Positions 21,690 to 31,449 of a stretch of DNA of 64,000 nt are shown in pieces; position 1 is the first letter of the stretch; each line of letters starts with the position of its first letter. Below the pieces are notes generated by a model. The model saw only the letters and a program-made list of their open reading frames with translations, did no database searches and was not told the DNA's origin. Position numbers and translations under genes: made by a program. This DNA is from Sulfurospirillum sp. SCADC (GTDB lineage Bacteria; Campylobacterota; Campylobacteria; Campylobacterales; Sulfurospirillaceae): assembly GCF_000743525.1 (NCBI RefSeq), contig NZ_JQGK01000014.1, positions 33,236-97,235 of the forward strand, given 5' to 3'.

Positions 21690-22835
21690 CTAAAAGGTTG
21701 TTTGATTGAGCGCGCGAAGCACACTAAGGGCTTGCAGATGCTCTTTAACGTCATGAACACGCAGTATCGTTGCTCCATGTTCATACGCCTTCAGATGTAG
21801 GGCTAACGTACCCGCTAGTCGCTCAGAAATGGGTGTAGGGATGATCGTGTTAATCATCGATTTGCGACTGGCTCCAAAAAGCAATGGATAGCCAAAATGC
21901 AAAAAATGTTTGTGATGTTGCAGAAGTGTTAAATTGTGCTCTAAATTTTTTCCAAAACCAATGCCGACATCCAAAACGATCTTATGGATGCCAAAGCTTT
22001 GTGCCTTCGCAATGCGCTCTTCAAAAAAAGCATCTACCGAAAATAAGACATTATCATACTGAGGTTCGTGTTGCATGGTGGTGGTTTCACCTTGCATGTG
22101 CATCAAAACGACCGTAGCATCGTACTTGGCGGCAACGCGTGCCACATCATCATTGGCAAGTGCTGTGATGTCATTCACGATACTAAATCCATGCGAAAGG
22201 GCATATTCCAAACACACAGGCGAATAGCTATCAAGAGAAAAACGTGCTTTTTCAAACAGTTTGTGCTCGTAAATAAGATCAATGATAGGCTTCACGCGAG
22301 CAAGCTCTTCTGTTTCACTGACACTCAAACTCCCCGGACGACTTGAAACACCACCCAGATCGATGATACTTGCACCCTCGCCTATCATCGATTCAATGTG
22401 TTTGAGGGCAGCTTCACCACTAAAACGACTGCCCTCAAAAAAGCTGTCTTCATTCGTGTTAATGATGCCCATAATCTCAAAATCATTCTTACATGTAACG
22501 CAAAATTCACTGAGTTTTAACGCAACTTCTTTGAGTCCAAAAGGTTGCGCTTTCTCTTTGCGCGCGAGCTCTTTAAGCTGTTTGTCATTGGCAATTAACA
22601 GCGCATCAACCAAAGGGACTTTACATGTAATCGTATCTTTTGGTACGGCAAGATCGGCGCCAATAGATAAAGCATCTTGTTTGAGAATATTCGCTGCAGG
22701 CGTTTTAAGATCTTTGATATAAATGAAATTCAGATGCGCCTTTTGCGCTAAAATCGCACTTCCCTCACGGGTGACACCCAAGCGGTGAAAGAGCGCTGCA
22801 ACATCGCTATTTGTGTTTAATTGACAGAGTTTCAT
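21690..22835 (-). CDS. folP: Dihydropteroate synthase
   Basis: FolP joins 4-aminobenzoate to dihydropterin pyrophosphate in folate synthesis. At 381 residues it is about 100 longer than the E. coli enzyme because of an N-terminal extension of roughly 115 residues, typical of Campylobacterota. The core carries MGIINTNEDSFF (usual MGILNVTPDSF), IDLGGVSSRPG, LMHMQG and the C-terminal LFGASRKS and LRVHDV. Two palindromes (22489-22498 and 22621-22630) encode VTCK and ITCK, both in or just after the extension. Its ATG overlaps the holB stop by 4 bp. Confidence 0.93.
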   Translation of the reverse strand: MKLCQLNTNSDVAALFHRLGVTREGSAILAQKAHLNFIYIKDLKTPAANILKQDALSIGADLAVPKDTITCKVPLVDALLIANDKQLKELARKEKAQPFGLKEVALKLSEFCVTCKNDFEIMGIINTNEDSFFEGSRFSGEAALKHIESMIGEGASIIDLGGVSSRPGSLSVSETEELARVKPIIDLIYEHKLFEKARFSLDSYSPVCLEYALSHGFSIVNDITALANDDVARVAAKYDATVVLMHMQGETTTMQHEPQYDNVLFSVDAFFEERIAKAQSFGIHKIVLDVGIGFGKNLEHNLTLLQHHKHFLHFGYPLLFGASRKSMINTIIPTPISERLAGTLALHLKAYEHGATILRVHDVKEHLQALSVLRALNQTTF

Positions 22836-23485
22836 CGGTACTTTCTTAGCATAATCGAGAGTAAAAGCGAGGTTAAAATCGTTTGCGCTCTGGTATTGAG
22901 TTCTACCAAATGCAACAGTTTTGCAAAATGTTCCAGCTCTTTTTCACTAAAATGCAGATGATGCTCATGAATCGATTCATACACGATGGCTTGAACCAAC
23001 TCTTTGAGTAGCCCTTTTTCAACATTTTGGTGCTTTTGAATAAACGGATATATATCGCCAAGATCGAGTTTTGCAAGGTTTAACCCACTGTGCGTCACCT
23101 CTTGTTCCATCACCAGCTCTTTTTGCAGTAATCGTGAACGAACCGTTGGCAAAAAAGCTGTTTTAGAAGGGGCAACGACAATGAAAACGATGTGGCGAGG
23201 AGGTTCTTCCAAAATTTTTAAAAGTGCATTTTGCGCCTCAACGCGGTACCCTTTGGCGATGAGAATAAGGTATTTATTTTCAGATTCTGCGATGTACGCC
23301 TCTTTGATCACCTCTTTGGCATCATCGATGAGAAATTCATCTTTGATGAAAAAGAGATGGCGCTCTTTAGCGTAGGCTTCATGCAGGCTCTCTTTGGCTT
23401 TTTCCACATTTTTACAGATCAAAATATGGCTGAAAACCTCTTCATCATTCGTTTTCAAAGGTAACCTCGGCAAAAAGCACGGCAT
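22832..23485 (-). CDS. holB: DNA polymerase III subunit delta'
   Basis: Delta' is a clamp-loader subunit. The 217-residue protein is shorter than the usual 300 or so; it keeps the AAA-type core with AQNALLKILEEPPRHIVFIVVA and the sensor segment TVRSRLL, but no Walker A loop, as expected for a delta' that does not bind ATP. The small size is typical of Helicobacter and Campylobacter. It overlaps hobA by 41 bp and folP by 4 bp. Confidence 0.88.
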   Translation of the reverse strand: MPCFLPRLPLKTNDEEVFSHILICKNVEKAKESLHEAYAKERHLFFIKDEFLIDDAKEVIKEAYIAESENKYLILIAKGYRVEAQNALLKILEEPPRHIVFIVVAPSKTAFLPTVRSRLLQKELVMEQEVTHSGLNLAKLDLGDIYPFIQKHQNVEKGLLKELVQAIVYESIHEHHLHFSEKELEHFAKLLHLVELNTRAQTILTSLLLSIMLRKYR

Positions 23486-23996
23486 CGATACTTTTATCGA
23501 GAAGTCTAAAGAGTTGAATCAATTTAATATCTAAACTATCGTCATCGCTTAAAAGGTAAAAGCTATTTTGAACATGCTCGTCCATAATCCATAAAAAACT
23601 ATCGTCTTTACGTTTAGCGATTTGCATCTTTATGTCGCTATTTTTGCCGACATAAAAGAAGGTATAACCACTCGGAAAGGCTTGAGAGAGCATGTTTTCC
23701 AAAAGCTCTATATCTTCTTTCGTTTTGACTTGGTACAAATTTGGATAGAGTGTTTGCAATGCAATAAAAGGCAAAATTGGTCTATTTTTATGATGATTGT
23801 TGATGGCACGAAGCATATAGTGGCAAAACCATGCTCGATCATCATCGGTAATCACAATAAACGTATGGCCATCCAAAAGATTTTTGAGCATGGAAGCGGC
23901 AAGAGGAACCCATTCGAACCTCTTCTCTTCCATCCAGCTCATCATAGAGCCGTCTTTTCGTATCTCTTCTAATGTCCACTTTAAAAATTGTTGCAT
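23445..23996 (-). CDS. hobA: DnaA-binding replication initiation regulator HobA
   Basis: HobA binds domain I of DnaA and promotes DnaA assembly at oriC; it is restricted to Campylobacterota and is structurally related to DiaA. The 183-residue protein shares with Helicobacter HobA the N-terminal W-x-x-x pattern, the segment RAWFCHYMLRAINNHHKNRPILPF, SFLWIMDE and LDIKLIQLFRLLDKSIDAVLF. Its position between lysC and holB is identical to that in Helicobacter and supports the call. It starts 3 bp after the lysC stop. Confidence 0.88.
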   Translation of the reverse strand: MQQFLKWTLEEIRKDGSMMSWMEEKRFEWVPLAASMLKNLLDGHTFIVITDDDRAWFCHYMLRAINNHHKNRPILPFIALQTLYPNLYQVKTKEDIELLENMLSQAFPSGYTFFYVGKNSDIKMQIAKRKDDSFLWIMDEHVQNSFYLLSDDDSLDIKLIQLFRLLDKSIDAVLFAEVTFENE

Positions 23997-23999
23997 GAA

Positions 24000-25202
24000 T
24001 TATTTGTCCAATTGGTAGGCACTGTGAAGGGCGCGAACCGCAAGTTCACCGTATTTTGCTTGAATGACCATAGAGATTTTAATCTCACTGGTGCTGATCA
24101 TTTCGATGTTAATGCCCTCTTTTGCCATCGTGTCAAACGCTTTGCACGCTACACCACTGTGCGATTTCATACCCACACCGACCACAGAAACTTTAACGAT
24201 GTCACTGTCATACTCCATAACATCACTGGCTCTAAGCTCGCTCATCGCCGATTTAGTCATCTCAAGTTCATTTTGAGGTACTGTAAAACCAAGGTTGGTG
24301 GTGCCATCGTGTCCTACATTTTGGATAATCATATCAACGTTAACGTTACTATCAGCGAGTTTTTTAAAAATCTCAGCCGCAATGCCAGGCTTATCTGTCA
24401 CACCACGAAGGGTAACTCTGGCTTGGTTTTTATCGAGTGCAATACCGCTCACTAATGGTTGTTCCATAATCTTATCTTCCTTTGTAATAAGTGTTCCTTC
24501 GTGTTTGTTAAAGCTGCTGCGTGTCACAAGATTGACGTTAAGTTTTTTTGCCATTTCCACAGAGCGGCTTTGAAGCACTTTTGCTCCTAAACTCGCAAGT
24601 TCTAACATCTCATCGTAACTGATTTTATCGAGTTTTTTAGCTTTTGGCTCAATGCGAGGATCGGTTGTATAGACACCATCCACATCGGTGTAAATCTCAC
24701 ACAAATCTGCTTCTAACGCTCCTGCAATTGCCACCGCAGAAAGGTCACTACCACCACGACCCAATGTAGACACTTCACCACTTTCAGTCACACCTTGAAA
24801 CCCTGCAACAACGACAATTTTGCCCTCTTTGAGCTCTTCTTTCATCCGTGTGGTATCGATGTATTCAATACGCGCTTTGGTATGAACCGCATCGGTCACA
24901 ATCCCAGCACGACGTCCGCTCATCGAAACAGCAGCATATCCCTCTGCTTCAAGGGCAATCGCAAGTAACGCACTGGTGACACGTTCGCCTGAACTTAACA
25001 ACATATCGACTTCACGATGATTGGGTGTAGCACTAAAATGCGCTGCATACTCTAAGAGTTTATTGGTCTCACCACTCATTGCAGAAACAACGACAACAAG
25101 ATCGTGTCCCTCTTGTTTGCTTTCTATGACTCGTTTGGCAACAGCCTCAATGCGCTCAACATTACCAACACTCGTTCCTCCGTATTTTTGAACGATCAAC
25201 AT
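24000..25202 (-). CDS. lysC: Aspartate kinase
   Basis: LysC phosphorylates aspartate, the first step toward lysine, threonine and methionine. The 400-residue protein begins MLIVQKYGGTSVGNVERI, holds FQGVTESGEVSTLGRGGSDLSA near residue 135, and ends with two ACT domains (VTLRGVTDKPGIAAEIF and VSVVGVGMKSHSGVACKAF) that bind lysine or threonine as feedback inhibitors. It starts 1 bp after the nudH stop. Lysine riboswitch features were not seen upstream. Confidence 0.96.
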   Translation of the reverse strand: MLIVQKYGGTSVGNVERIEAVAKRVIESKQEGHDLVVVVSAMSGETNKLLEYAAHFSATPNHREVDMLLSSGERVTSALLAIALEAEGYAAVSMSGRRAGIVTDAVHTKARIEYIDTTRMKEELKEGKIVVVAGFQGVTESGEVSTLGRGGSDLSAVAIAGALEADLCEIYTDVDGVYTTDPRIEPKAKKLDKISYDEMLELASLGAKVLQSRSVEMAKKLNVNLVTRSSFNKHEGTLITKEDKIMEQPLVSGIALDKNQARVTLRGVTDKPGIAAEIFKKLADSNVNVDMIIQNVGHDGTTNLGFTVPQNELEMTKSAMSELRASDVMEYDSDIVKVSVVGVGMKSHSGVACKAFDTMAKEGINIEMISTSEIKISMVIQAKYGELAVRALHSAYQLDK

Positions 25203-25203
25203 C

Positions 25204-25674
25204 TTAAAGATACCCTTCTTTTTTGAAATAGTCTAACACTTGCTTATACACGGGGCGCTTGAAATAGGTAATAAAATCAAACACTTCTTCTAAACTGACA
25301 AATTTGTAGTCGCAAAACTCTGGCTCTTTGGTTGCTAGATTAATCTTGGCATCTTTTTTGAGTCTTACTAAAAAATATTTTTGGCTCTGTCCATCAAAAG
25401 GGTACATTTTTTGAGCAATTTTTTGAGGAAAATCATACTGTAACCACTCAGGATATTCCGTAATAATTTCCACGTCTCTCGTGCCGATTTCTTCTTCAAG
25501 CTCGCGATAAAGGGCTTCTTGAGGGGTTTCTCCTGTATCAATGCCGCCTTGAGGAAATTGCCACGCACCTTCAATATCACTACGACTGGCAATAAACACT
25601 TGGCATTGAAATGGGTATTTTGCAGAGACAATCACGGCAGCAACATTGGGTCTGTATCGTTTTAATGATTCCAT
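25204..25674 (-). CDS. rppH: RNA pyrophosphohydrolase (Nudix)
   Basis: RppH/NudH removes pyrophosphate from the 5' end of mRNA to trigger decay, and hydrolyses Ap4A. The 156-residue protein has the Nudix box [22 protein letters not shown] near residues 41-62 and the RppH-type features YRPNVAAVI at the N-terminus and W-QFPQGG before the box. It is the first gene of the long minus-strand operon. The leader is shared with the divergent hemW; no clear -35/-10 pair was found for this strand. Confidence 0.92.
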   Translation of the reverse strand: MESLKRYRPNVAAVIVSAKYPFQCQVFIASRSDIEGAWQFPQGGIDTGETPQEALYRELEEEIGTRDVEIITEYPEWLQYDFPQKIAQKMYPFDGQSQKYFLVRLKKDAKINLATKEPEFCDYKFVSLEEVFDFITYFKRPVYKQVLDYFKKEGYL

Positions 25675-25750
25675 AATTGCGCATTACCTCTATATTTTTG
25701 TTAAAATAGTATCGAAATAGTCATTAAACTTGCTTGATACAAGGAAATAC

Positions 25751-26806
25751 ATGTTAGCTTACCTCCATATCCCTTTTTGCGACAGCAAATGCCATTATTG
25801 TGCTTTTAACTCTTACGAGAACAAGGGTACTCTTAAGCAAAACTACATGCAGCAGATTGTCAAGCAACTGCGCTATGAGTTGGAAAAATTTGATACTCCC
25901 AAGAAAAGTATTCGCTCTTTGTTTATTGGAGGTGGAACACCTTCTACCATTCCGTATGCGTGGTATGAGCCTTTTTTTGAGATAATCACACCCTATTTGG
26001 AAGACAATGCTGAAGTTACCTCCGAAGCCAATCCTCAATCGGCAACCAAAGAGTGGCTAGAAGGGATAAAAAACTTAGGCGTGAATCGTCTAAGCTTTGG
26101 AGTGCAGAGTTTTAATGCGCAAAAACTGGCATTTTTAGGGCGCAATCATACCCGGCAACATGCGTTGCACGCTATTGAAACGGCAGCCAAACTGGGCATT
26201 CAAAATATCTCTCTTGATCTCATTTATGGCACCACACTGGACACGCCAGCCCTGCTGCAAGAAGACCTTGCCATCGCCACTGCTTTGCCCATCAATCATC
26301 TCAGTGCCTACGCGCTCACCCTTGAAGAAGAGACACCCTTTTTCAAACGAAACGATGTTGCCAATGGCTCAGAGAAACTTGCCAAAGATTTTGTACAAGC
26401 GATTATACAAGCGGGATTTCCCCAATACGAAATCTCCAATTTTGGAACCTACCAAAGCGTGCATAACAAAGGGTATTGGGAGCATCAAGACTATTTAGGA
26501 ATCGGAGCAGGTGCGGTTGGTTTTTTAAAAAACAGGCGTTTTTATCCTGCCAAAGAGATCGAAGCGTATGTGCAAAATCCTCTTTTTCAAGAGATCGAAA
26601 AACTGAGCAGTGACGATTTACATGTCGAAAAAATTTTCCTCGGATTAAGAAGCATGATTGGCATCTCTTTAGCCTGTTTTAGCCCAAAAGAGATGGTACA
26701 AGTGAATATTTTAGTGGAAGAAAACAAGCTTACATGTAAAGATCATCGCGTCTTTAACACCGACTACTTTTTAAGCGATGAGATAGCGCTGTTTATTACG
26801 CAATAA
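25751..26806 (+). CDS. hemW: Haem chaperone HemW (radical-SAM, HemN-like)
   Basis: HemW is a radical-SAM protein related to HemN that carries haem to target proteins and lacks coproporphyrinogen oxidase activity. The start chosen is ATG 25751, 5 bp after AAGGAA; an in-frame TTG 21 bp upstream has no such site. The 351-residue protein has CDSKCHYC near residue 10 (CxxxCxxC), GGGTPSTI near 59 and the C-terminal HemN-C region. A palindrome (26730-26739) encodes KLTCKDH near the end. Many pipelines call this a coproporphyrinogen oxidase. Confidence 0.9.
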   Translation: MLAYLHIPFCDSKCHYCAFNSYENKGTLKQNYMQQIVKQLRYELEKFDTPKKSIRSLFIGGGTPSTIPYAWYEPFFEIITPYLEDNAEVTSEANPQSATKEWLEGIKNLGVNRLSFGVQSFNAQKLAFLGRNHTRQHALHAIETAAKLGIQNISLDLIYGTTLDTPALLQEDLAIATALPINHLSAYALTLEEETPFFKRNDVANGSEKLAKDFVQAIIQAGFPQYEISNFGTYQSVHNKGYWEHQDYLGIGAGAVGFLKNRRFYPAKEIEAYVQNPLFQEIEKLSSDDLHVEKIFLGLRSMIGISLACFSPKEMVQVNILVEENKLTCKDHRVFNTDYFLSDEIALFITQ

Positions 26807-26827
26807 GAGTTCTTACAGAACTCTTTT
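26805..26827 (+). terminator. hemW terminator
   Basis: AAGAGTTCT-TAC-AGAACTCTT is a 9-bp stem starting at the TAA of hemW, with a short T-run after it. Confidence 0.7.
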
Positions 26828-26841
26828 ATCACGCCTTTTAG

Positions 26842-26904
26842 GCAAAGCCCAAAAGGCTACGCTAAGCCGCTGTGGCACTAAAGCTAGCCTCATACGAGGC
26901 AGAA
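26842..26904 (-). repeat. 63-bp structured intergenic repeat, copy B
   Basis: Exactly 63 bp, aligning without gaps to copy A at 8371-8433. The minus-strand hairpin is GCCTC-GTAT-GAGGC where copy A has GCCGA and TCGGC, so both arms changed together. The GCC-N5-GGC mini-stem and the core AGCTTTAGTGCC are kept. It lies between convergent hemW and kefB, about 25 bp after the kefB stop. Confidence 0.8.
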
Positions 26905-26907
26905 GAG

Positions 26908-26927
26908 TTCTTGCAGTTTTGCAAGAA
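26908..26927 (-). terminator. kefB terminator hairpin
   Basis: TTCTTGCA-GTTT-TGCAAGAA is a perfect 8-bp stem directly after the kefB stop codon on the minus strand and directly before repeat copy B. Confidence 0.65.
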
Positions 26928-26929
26928 GT

Positions 26930-28537
26930 CTAATAATCTTCTTCATCCATCGCCACTTTCAAAAGCGCTTTAGCGGCTTCTCGTCCTTCGTTGACAATAT
27001 GTTTCACCTGAAGTGCTTTAAGGAGTTTTTTCTCATCGTAGTCACTCGCTTTGGCAACGATCTTAATCGGAGCATCAAACGATTTAAGCACTTCACAGAG
27101 CAAAATGAGTTTTTTCTCATTATTAATCGCGATAATAACCGCTTTAGACTCTTCCACAAACGCATTTTTCAAAATACTCTTCTCAGCCGCATTTCCAAAA
27201 TAGACAGATTCGCCCCTGTTTTGCCCGAGTTTCACTAGATTGATGTCGTGCTCCAAAACCAAATAATTGACATTCATCTTCTTGAGACGATAGACAATCT
27301 CTTGCCCTAATTTTCCGTATCCACACACAATGATGTGGTCTTTAATGCCTGAAGAGTGAATCATAAAATCGCCATTATTAGGCTCTTTCGTGATAGTATC
27401 CACAATTTTTTTCATATTTTTAAGAATAAAGGGCGTCATGATCATCGATAATACAACCGTCACAATCAATATCTGAGAGGTCTTCGCACTGATAAGATGT
27501 GTTGAGCTTGCAAGTGCTAAAATCGCCAACGAAAACTCACCCGCTTGACACAACGCCAAACCTGTTTTCAAGGCAACGCGACCTCCGACTGCAAAAAATA
27601 AAATGCAAAAAACAACCAGTGTTTTAAACGAAACCATCGTCGCTAAAAAAAGTAAAATCGTGCCGTAATTTTGGGAAATCAAGCTAAGGTCAATCTGCAT
27701 ACCAACGGTGATAAAAAAGAGTCCAAGCAACAAGTCTCGAAACGGAACCAAGTCGGCTTCGATTTGATGTTTGTACTGCGTCTCGGACATCATCATACCT
27801 GCTAAAAATGCACCCAAAGAGTAGGAAAAGCCTAAAGTGTGTGCTAAAAATGAGGCGCCTACAACGAGAAGCAACACCGAAGCGATGAAAATTTCTTGGG
27901 TATCTGCCCAGACAACCAGCGATAAAAAGCGATCAAGAAGGTATCTTCCGATGATAAACATAAGGCCTAAGATCAGAACAGCACTGTAAAACGTCTGCAA
28001 AAGAAGATCGGTGAGTGAACTATTTTGATTTGAAAAGATGTTAAGCATTAATAAGATCGGAATGACTGCAATATCTTGAAAGAGTAAAATTCCAAGCGCT
28101 TTACGTCCGTAAATGGTATGAATCGTTCCGCTGTCATTGAGAATCTTAAGCACAATCGCCGTGGATGAGAGTGCAAGTGCATACCCAATGATGATCGCAC
28201 TCTTCTTCTCCATACCAAAAAAATACTCAGCGCTTAAAGCAATCACGCCTCCGACAAGAGAGACTTGGAGTAAGCCATAAAAGAAAACATCTTTTTTCAT
28301 GCTAAGGAGATGTTTGATGGAAAACTCAAGCCCAATGGTAAACATCAAAAAAACAACACCAAACTCTGCGATATGCGTTAAAGATTCATTATTGCGACCC
28401 AGTTTGTACATGTAAGCAATGGCAAATCCTGTGATAATATAACCAATAATCGTTGGTATATTAAAACGCTTCAACAAAAGGTTAAAGAGGGTTGCTAACG
28501 CCGTTGCACTTAAAATGATCGCTAAAATATTATCCAC
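26930..28537 (-). CDS. kefB: KefB-type cation:proton antiporter with TrkA-N domain
   Basis: A 535-residue monovalent cation:proton antiporter-2 family protein. About 12-13 membrane helices fill residues 1-385, with GLEFSIKHLL and ALALSSTAIVLKIL visible. A cytosolic regulatory domain follows from about residue 405 with the Rossmann loop IIVCGYGKLGQEI, which binds nucleotide. It probably exports potassium under stress. It is the last gene of cbpA-hspR-kefB, an order shared with Campylobacter, and begins 2 bp after the hspR stop, which places an ion transporter under heat-shock control. Confidence 0.9.
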   Translation of the reverse strand: MDNILAIILSATALATLFNLLLKRFNIPTIIGYIITGFAIAYMYKLGRNNESLTHIAEFGVVFLMFTIGLEFSIKHLLSMKKDVFFYGLLQVSLVGGVIALSAEYFFGMEKKSAIIIGYALALSSTAIVLKILNDSGTIHTIYGRKALGILLFQDIAVIPILLMLNIFSNQNSSLTDLLLQTFYSAVLILGLMFIIGRYLLDRFLSLVVWADTQEIFIASVLLLVVGASFLAHTLGFSYSLGAFLAGMMMSETQYKHQIEADLVPFRDLLLGLFFITVGMQIDLSLISQNYGTILLFLATMVSFKTLVVFCILFFAVGGRVALKTGLALCQAGEFSLAILALASSTHLISAKTSQILIVTVVLSMIMTPFILKNMKKIVDTITKEPNNGDFMIHSSGIKDHIIVCGYGKLGQEIVYRLKKMNVNYLVLEHDINLVKLGQNRGESVYFGNAAEKSILKNAFVEESKAVIIAINNEKKLILLCEVLKSFDAPIKIVAKASDYDEKKLLKALQVKHIVNEGREAAKALLKVAMDEEDY

Positions 28538-28539
28538 GC

Positions 28540-28914
28540 CTATTCCCCAAATAAAATGATCTCGTAACTGTTTTTATGTTTTACCAAAGGATTTTTGGTT
28601 TGCGTACTTTTTTTCGTAAGCCCACTGAGTTCCAGTCGTAAACTCTCCACCAATGCTTCAAAATCATCAATTTTTTCTTTGAGCTGCATAATGATGTCTA
28701 CACCTGCTAGATTGACACCAAGATCACGTGTGAGACGTTGAATCATCTTGATTTTATCAATATCTTGTTGCGAATAAAGCCTCATCTTACCATCGGTTCT
28801 TGAAGGCCTTACAAGCCCCTCTCGCTCATACTGGCGAAGTGTTTGAGGGTGAATGGTTAAAACTTTGGCGACAACACTGATCAAATACACCGGTTCTTCA
28901 TACCCATGATGCAT
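28540..28914 (-). CDS. hspR: Heat-shock repressor HspR (MerR family)
   Basis: HspR represses chaperone genes by binding HAIR inverted repeats. The 124-residue protein has an N-terminal MerR-type winged helix with YLISVVAKVLTIHPQTLRQYEREGLVRPSRTDGKMRLYSQQDI near residues 10-52, then a short coiled coil (LKEKIDDFEALVESLRLELSG) for dimerisation. There is no effector-binding domain, as expected of HspR. It lies 18 bp downstream of cbpA. Candidate operators are found at 9854-9874, 29892-29912 and 56110-56130 in this same window. Confidence 0.93.
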   Translation of the reverse strand: MHHGYEEPVYLISVVAKVLTIHPQTLRQYEREGLVRPSRTDGKMRLYSQQDIDKIKMIQRLTRDLGVNLAGVDIIMQLKEKIDDFEALVESLRLELSGLTKKSTQTKNPLVKHKNSYEIILFGE

Positions 28915-28932
28915 GGCATACTCCTCGTAAGC

Positions 28933-29829
28933 TTAATTTGGTAAATGCTCTTCCAACAGTGCTTTTAAGGAGCTATCCAAGGAAGCAAGTGGAGGAAGAA
29001 CAATATTTGCCACTAAGTACAGATCACCTTTACTTTGCGTTTTACGGTTCAATGCACCATACTCTTTGACTCTAAATTTTTGTCCATTTTTAGTATCTTC
29101 TTTGACTTTCAGTGTAATCTCTTTATAGAGTGTATCCACAGCGATTTTACCGCCAAAAAGAGCTGTTTTAAGCGGAATATCAATGCTCTTAACCAGATCA
29201 TCACCTTCTCTGGTGTATTCAGGGCTAGAGGCAACTTCCACACTTAAGATCAGATCGCCTTTTTGACCTTGAAACGATTTACCTTTTTCTTTCACGCGCA
29301 TCTTTTCACCGTTTTTGATGCCAGCAGGAATTTTCACATCAAAACTTTCGTTATTGTAAGAGAGGGAATGTTTACCGCCTAAAATAGCGACGTTAAACGG
29401 AATAATAATTTTAGCACTGACATCTAAGTCTGGCTCACTAAATCCCCCAAAACCGCCACCACCAAAACCGGAGTTGCTAAAGCCACCAAAACCACTACTT
29501 CGACCGCTACTAAAGCCTCCAAAACCGCCACCGCCGCCAAAGATACTGCGTAAGATGTCATCTAAATTCGCACCGCCTTGGGCATTGGCAAAATCATGGA
29601 AATTCTGACCACCAAACATGCTATCGCCGTATTGATCGTACTGACGACGTTTTTGCTCATCACTGAGGATTTCATACGCGGCATTAATCTCTTTAAATTT
29701 CTCTTCGGCACCAGCATCTTTGTTGATGTCAGGATGAAACTTGCGTGCCAATCTTCGGTAGGCTTTTTTAATCTCTTCTGCACTCGCATCGGAGGCAATA
29801 TCTAATGTTTCGTATAAACTTTTACTCAT
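28933..29829 (-). CDS. cbpA: Co-chaperone CbpA (DnaJ family)
   Basis: A 298-residue J-domain protein. The J domain holds [32 protein letters not shown], with the HPD motif near residue 33. A glycine/phenylalanine-rich linker (residues 80-130, repeated GFGGFS units) and two C-terminal substrate domains follow. The cysteine-rich zinc domain of DnaJ is absent, which is why it is called CbpA. It probably recruits DnaK. It is the first gene of cbpA-hspR-kefB and is preceded by a HAIR-like site. Confidence 0.93.
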   Translation of the reverse strand: MSKSLYETLDIASDASAEEIKKAYRRLARKFHPDINKDAGAEEKFKEINAAYEILSDEQKRRQYDQYGDSMFGGQNFHDFANAQGGANLDDILRSIFGGGGGFGGFSSGRSSGFGGFSNSGFGGGGFGGFSEPDLDVSAKIIIPFNVAILGGKHSLSYNNESFDVKIPAGIKNGEKMRVKEKGKSFQGQKGDLILSVEVASSPEYTREGDDLVKSIDIPLKTALFGGKIAVDTLYKEITLKVKEDTKNGQKFRVKEYGALNRKTQSKGDLYLVANIVLPPLASLDSSLKALLEEHLPN

Positions 29830-29877
29830 GAATGTTAACCTTATTTTGGACTCTTTTATCCATTAATATTTATAGCG

Positions 29878-29912
29878 ATTATACCATAAAAGTTTAGTCT
29901 AGATCAATCAAC
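29878..29912 (-). promoter_or_regulatory. cbpA-hspR promoter with HAIR-like operator
   Basis: The minus strand has TATAAT (29878-29883) and TTGATC (29902-29907) with an 18-bp spacer. GTTGATT-N7-ACTAAAC (29892-29912) matches the HAIR consensus at 10 of 14 positions with the exact 7-7-7 layout, shifted 4 bp from the placement at hrcA and clpB. It would give HspR control over its own gene. Confidence 0.65.
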
Positions 29913-29999
29913 TTCCCTGCTGCTTAGCTTAATATTTACTTTATATTTACCTCTCTCCTTTATAATTCCATAAGACTAAGACTTCAAAGGAGTTTGATT

Positions 30000-31421
30000 A
30001 TGAAAAAAATGATTTTAATATCGCTTGTTGCATCGCTATCTCTCTTTGGCGCGACGATTGACATCGCTCAAATGCCTAAAGATTCTGAACGCAAAGATGC
30101 CACAGCTTCGAACGTGATTCTCTCTTACCATACCGCCATTAAAGATGCTAAAAAAAGTGTTGTCAACATTGCAACGACTAAAAAAAGCAAGCAAAATGAC
30201 CAACTCAATGAACTCATGCAAAATCCGTTCTTTAAAGAGTTCTTTGGCAATAAAATGCCGGAACTCAAACAACAAGAACGTAAATCGCACTCTTTGGGCT
30301 CAGGAGTCATTATCTCCACCAATGGCTACATCGTTACCAACAACCACGTCGTAGAAGGTGCGGATGAGATCGTTGTTACGCTTCCTGATGATGAAAAAGA
30401 GTACAAAGCCAAAGTGATCGGCGAAGATCCTAAAACCGATCTAGCAGTGGTTAAAATCGAAGCCAAAGATCTTCAGGTCGCTAAATTTGGCGACTCGTCT
30501 AACCTCTTAGAAGGTGATCTTGTCTTTGCCATTGGTAACCCTTTTGGCGTGGGTGAGACGATCACTCAAGGGATTATCTCAGCACTCAATAAAAATAATG
30601 TCGGACTGAATCAATACGAAAATTTCATCCAAACAGACGCTTCCATCAACCCTGGAAATTCTGGTGGTGCGCTGGTGGATAGCCGAGGGGCTCTCATTGG
30701 TATTAACAGTGCAATTCTCTCTAAAACAGGCGGAAATAACGGTATAGGTTTTGCCATTCCTTCCAATATGGTACAAAAAATTGCAACCTCTTTGGTCGAA
30801 ACAGGCAAAATTGAGCGTGGCTTTATGGGTGTTTCCATTTCTGATCTAACCAATGATCTTAAAGAGCTGTATGAAAACAAACAAGGTTCTGTTATTTTGA
30901 TGATCGAGAAAAATTCACCTGCAGAGAAAGGAGGACTTCAAGTTTCAGATCTGATCCTTGAAGTGGATGGCATCAAAGTGAAAAACTCCAATGAACTCAA
31001 AAACACGGTGGCAAGCATTGCCCCTGATAAAACCATTACCATCACGTATGAGCGTGATAAAAAAGTCAAAACGACCAAAATCAAACTTGCCAAAATGGAC
31101 GCCGAAGAGGTGGTAGCAAGCCGTGATGGCAAAGCAACAACAACGTCCATTGAAGGGTTGAGTCTTGTGGAAATTAACGATAAAACCAGAGCTCAGTATC
31201 AAATTCCTAAAGAGGTTGAAGGCGTACTTGTTCTCGAAGTCGAAGAAGACTCGAAGGCTGAAAAAATGGGCTTTAGAGAAGGCGATATCATCATCCAAGT
31301 GGAGCAAATGCGCATCGCCTCACTCAAAGAGTTAAACAGTGCACTTAAGACGTATAAAAACAGTAAAAAACGAGTGATTATCAACCGTCAAAACTACCGT
31401 GCTATCCTTGTAATGCCCTAA
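30000..31421 (+). CDS. htrA: Periplasmic serine protease Do (HtrA/DegP)
   Basis: HtrA is a chaperone-protease for misfolded envelope proteins. The start is ATG 30000, preceded by AAAGGAG; an in-frame TTG 6 bp upstream is ignored. The 473-residue protein has a signal peptide (cleavage likely near residue 19), and a trypsin-like domain with His116 (TNNHVVEG), Asp147 (TDLAVV) and Ser221 (NPGNSGGAL). Two PDZ domains follow near 260-350 and 380-465. It lies between cbpA and the CprRS-type genes, as in Campylobacter. Confidence 0.95.
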   Translation: MKKMILISLVASLSLFGATIDIAQMPKDSERKDATASNVILSYHTAIKDAKKSVVNIATTKKSKQNDQLNELMQNPFFKEFFGNKMPELKQQERKSHSLGSGVIISTNGYIVTNNHVVEGADEIVVTLPDDEKEYKAKVIGEDPKTDLAVVKIEAKDLQVAKFGDSSNLLEGDLVFAIGNPFGVGETITQGIISALNKNNVGLNQYENFIQTDASINPGNSGGALVDSRGALIGINSAILSKTGGNNGIGFAIPSNMVQKIATSLVETGKIERGFMGVSISDLTNDLKELYENKQGSVILMIEKNSPAEKGGLQVSDLILEVDGIKVKNSNELKNTVASIAPDKTITITYERDKKVKTTKIKLAKMDAEEVVASRDGKATTTSIEGLSLVEINDKTRAQYQIPKEVEGVLVLEVEEDSKAEKMGFREGDIIIQVEQMRIASLKELNSALKTYKNSKKRVIINRQNYRAILVMP

Positions 31422-31449
31422 TATTTAGGAGGCAAAAGCCTCCTAAATA
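31422..31449 (+). terminator. Strong hairpin after htrA
   Basis: TATTTAGGAGGC-AAAA-GCCTCCTAAATA is a perfect 12-bp stem starting at the htrA stop. There is no T-run. A TATAAT at 31453-31458 lies directly behind it, so any -35 of the response regulator promoter falls in the right arm of the hairpin. Confidence 0.65.
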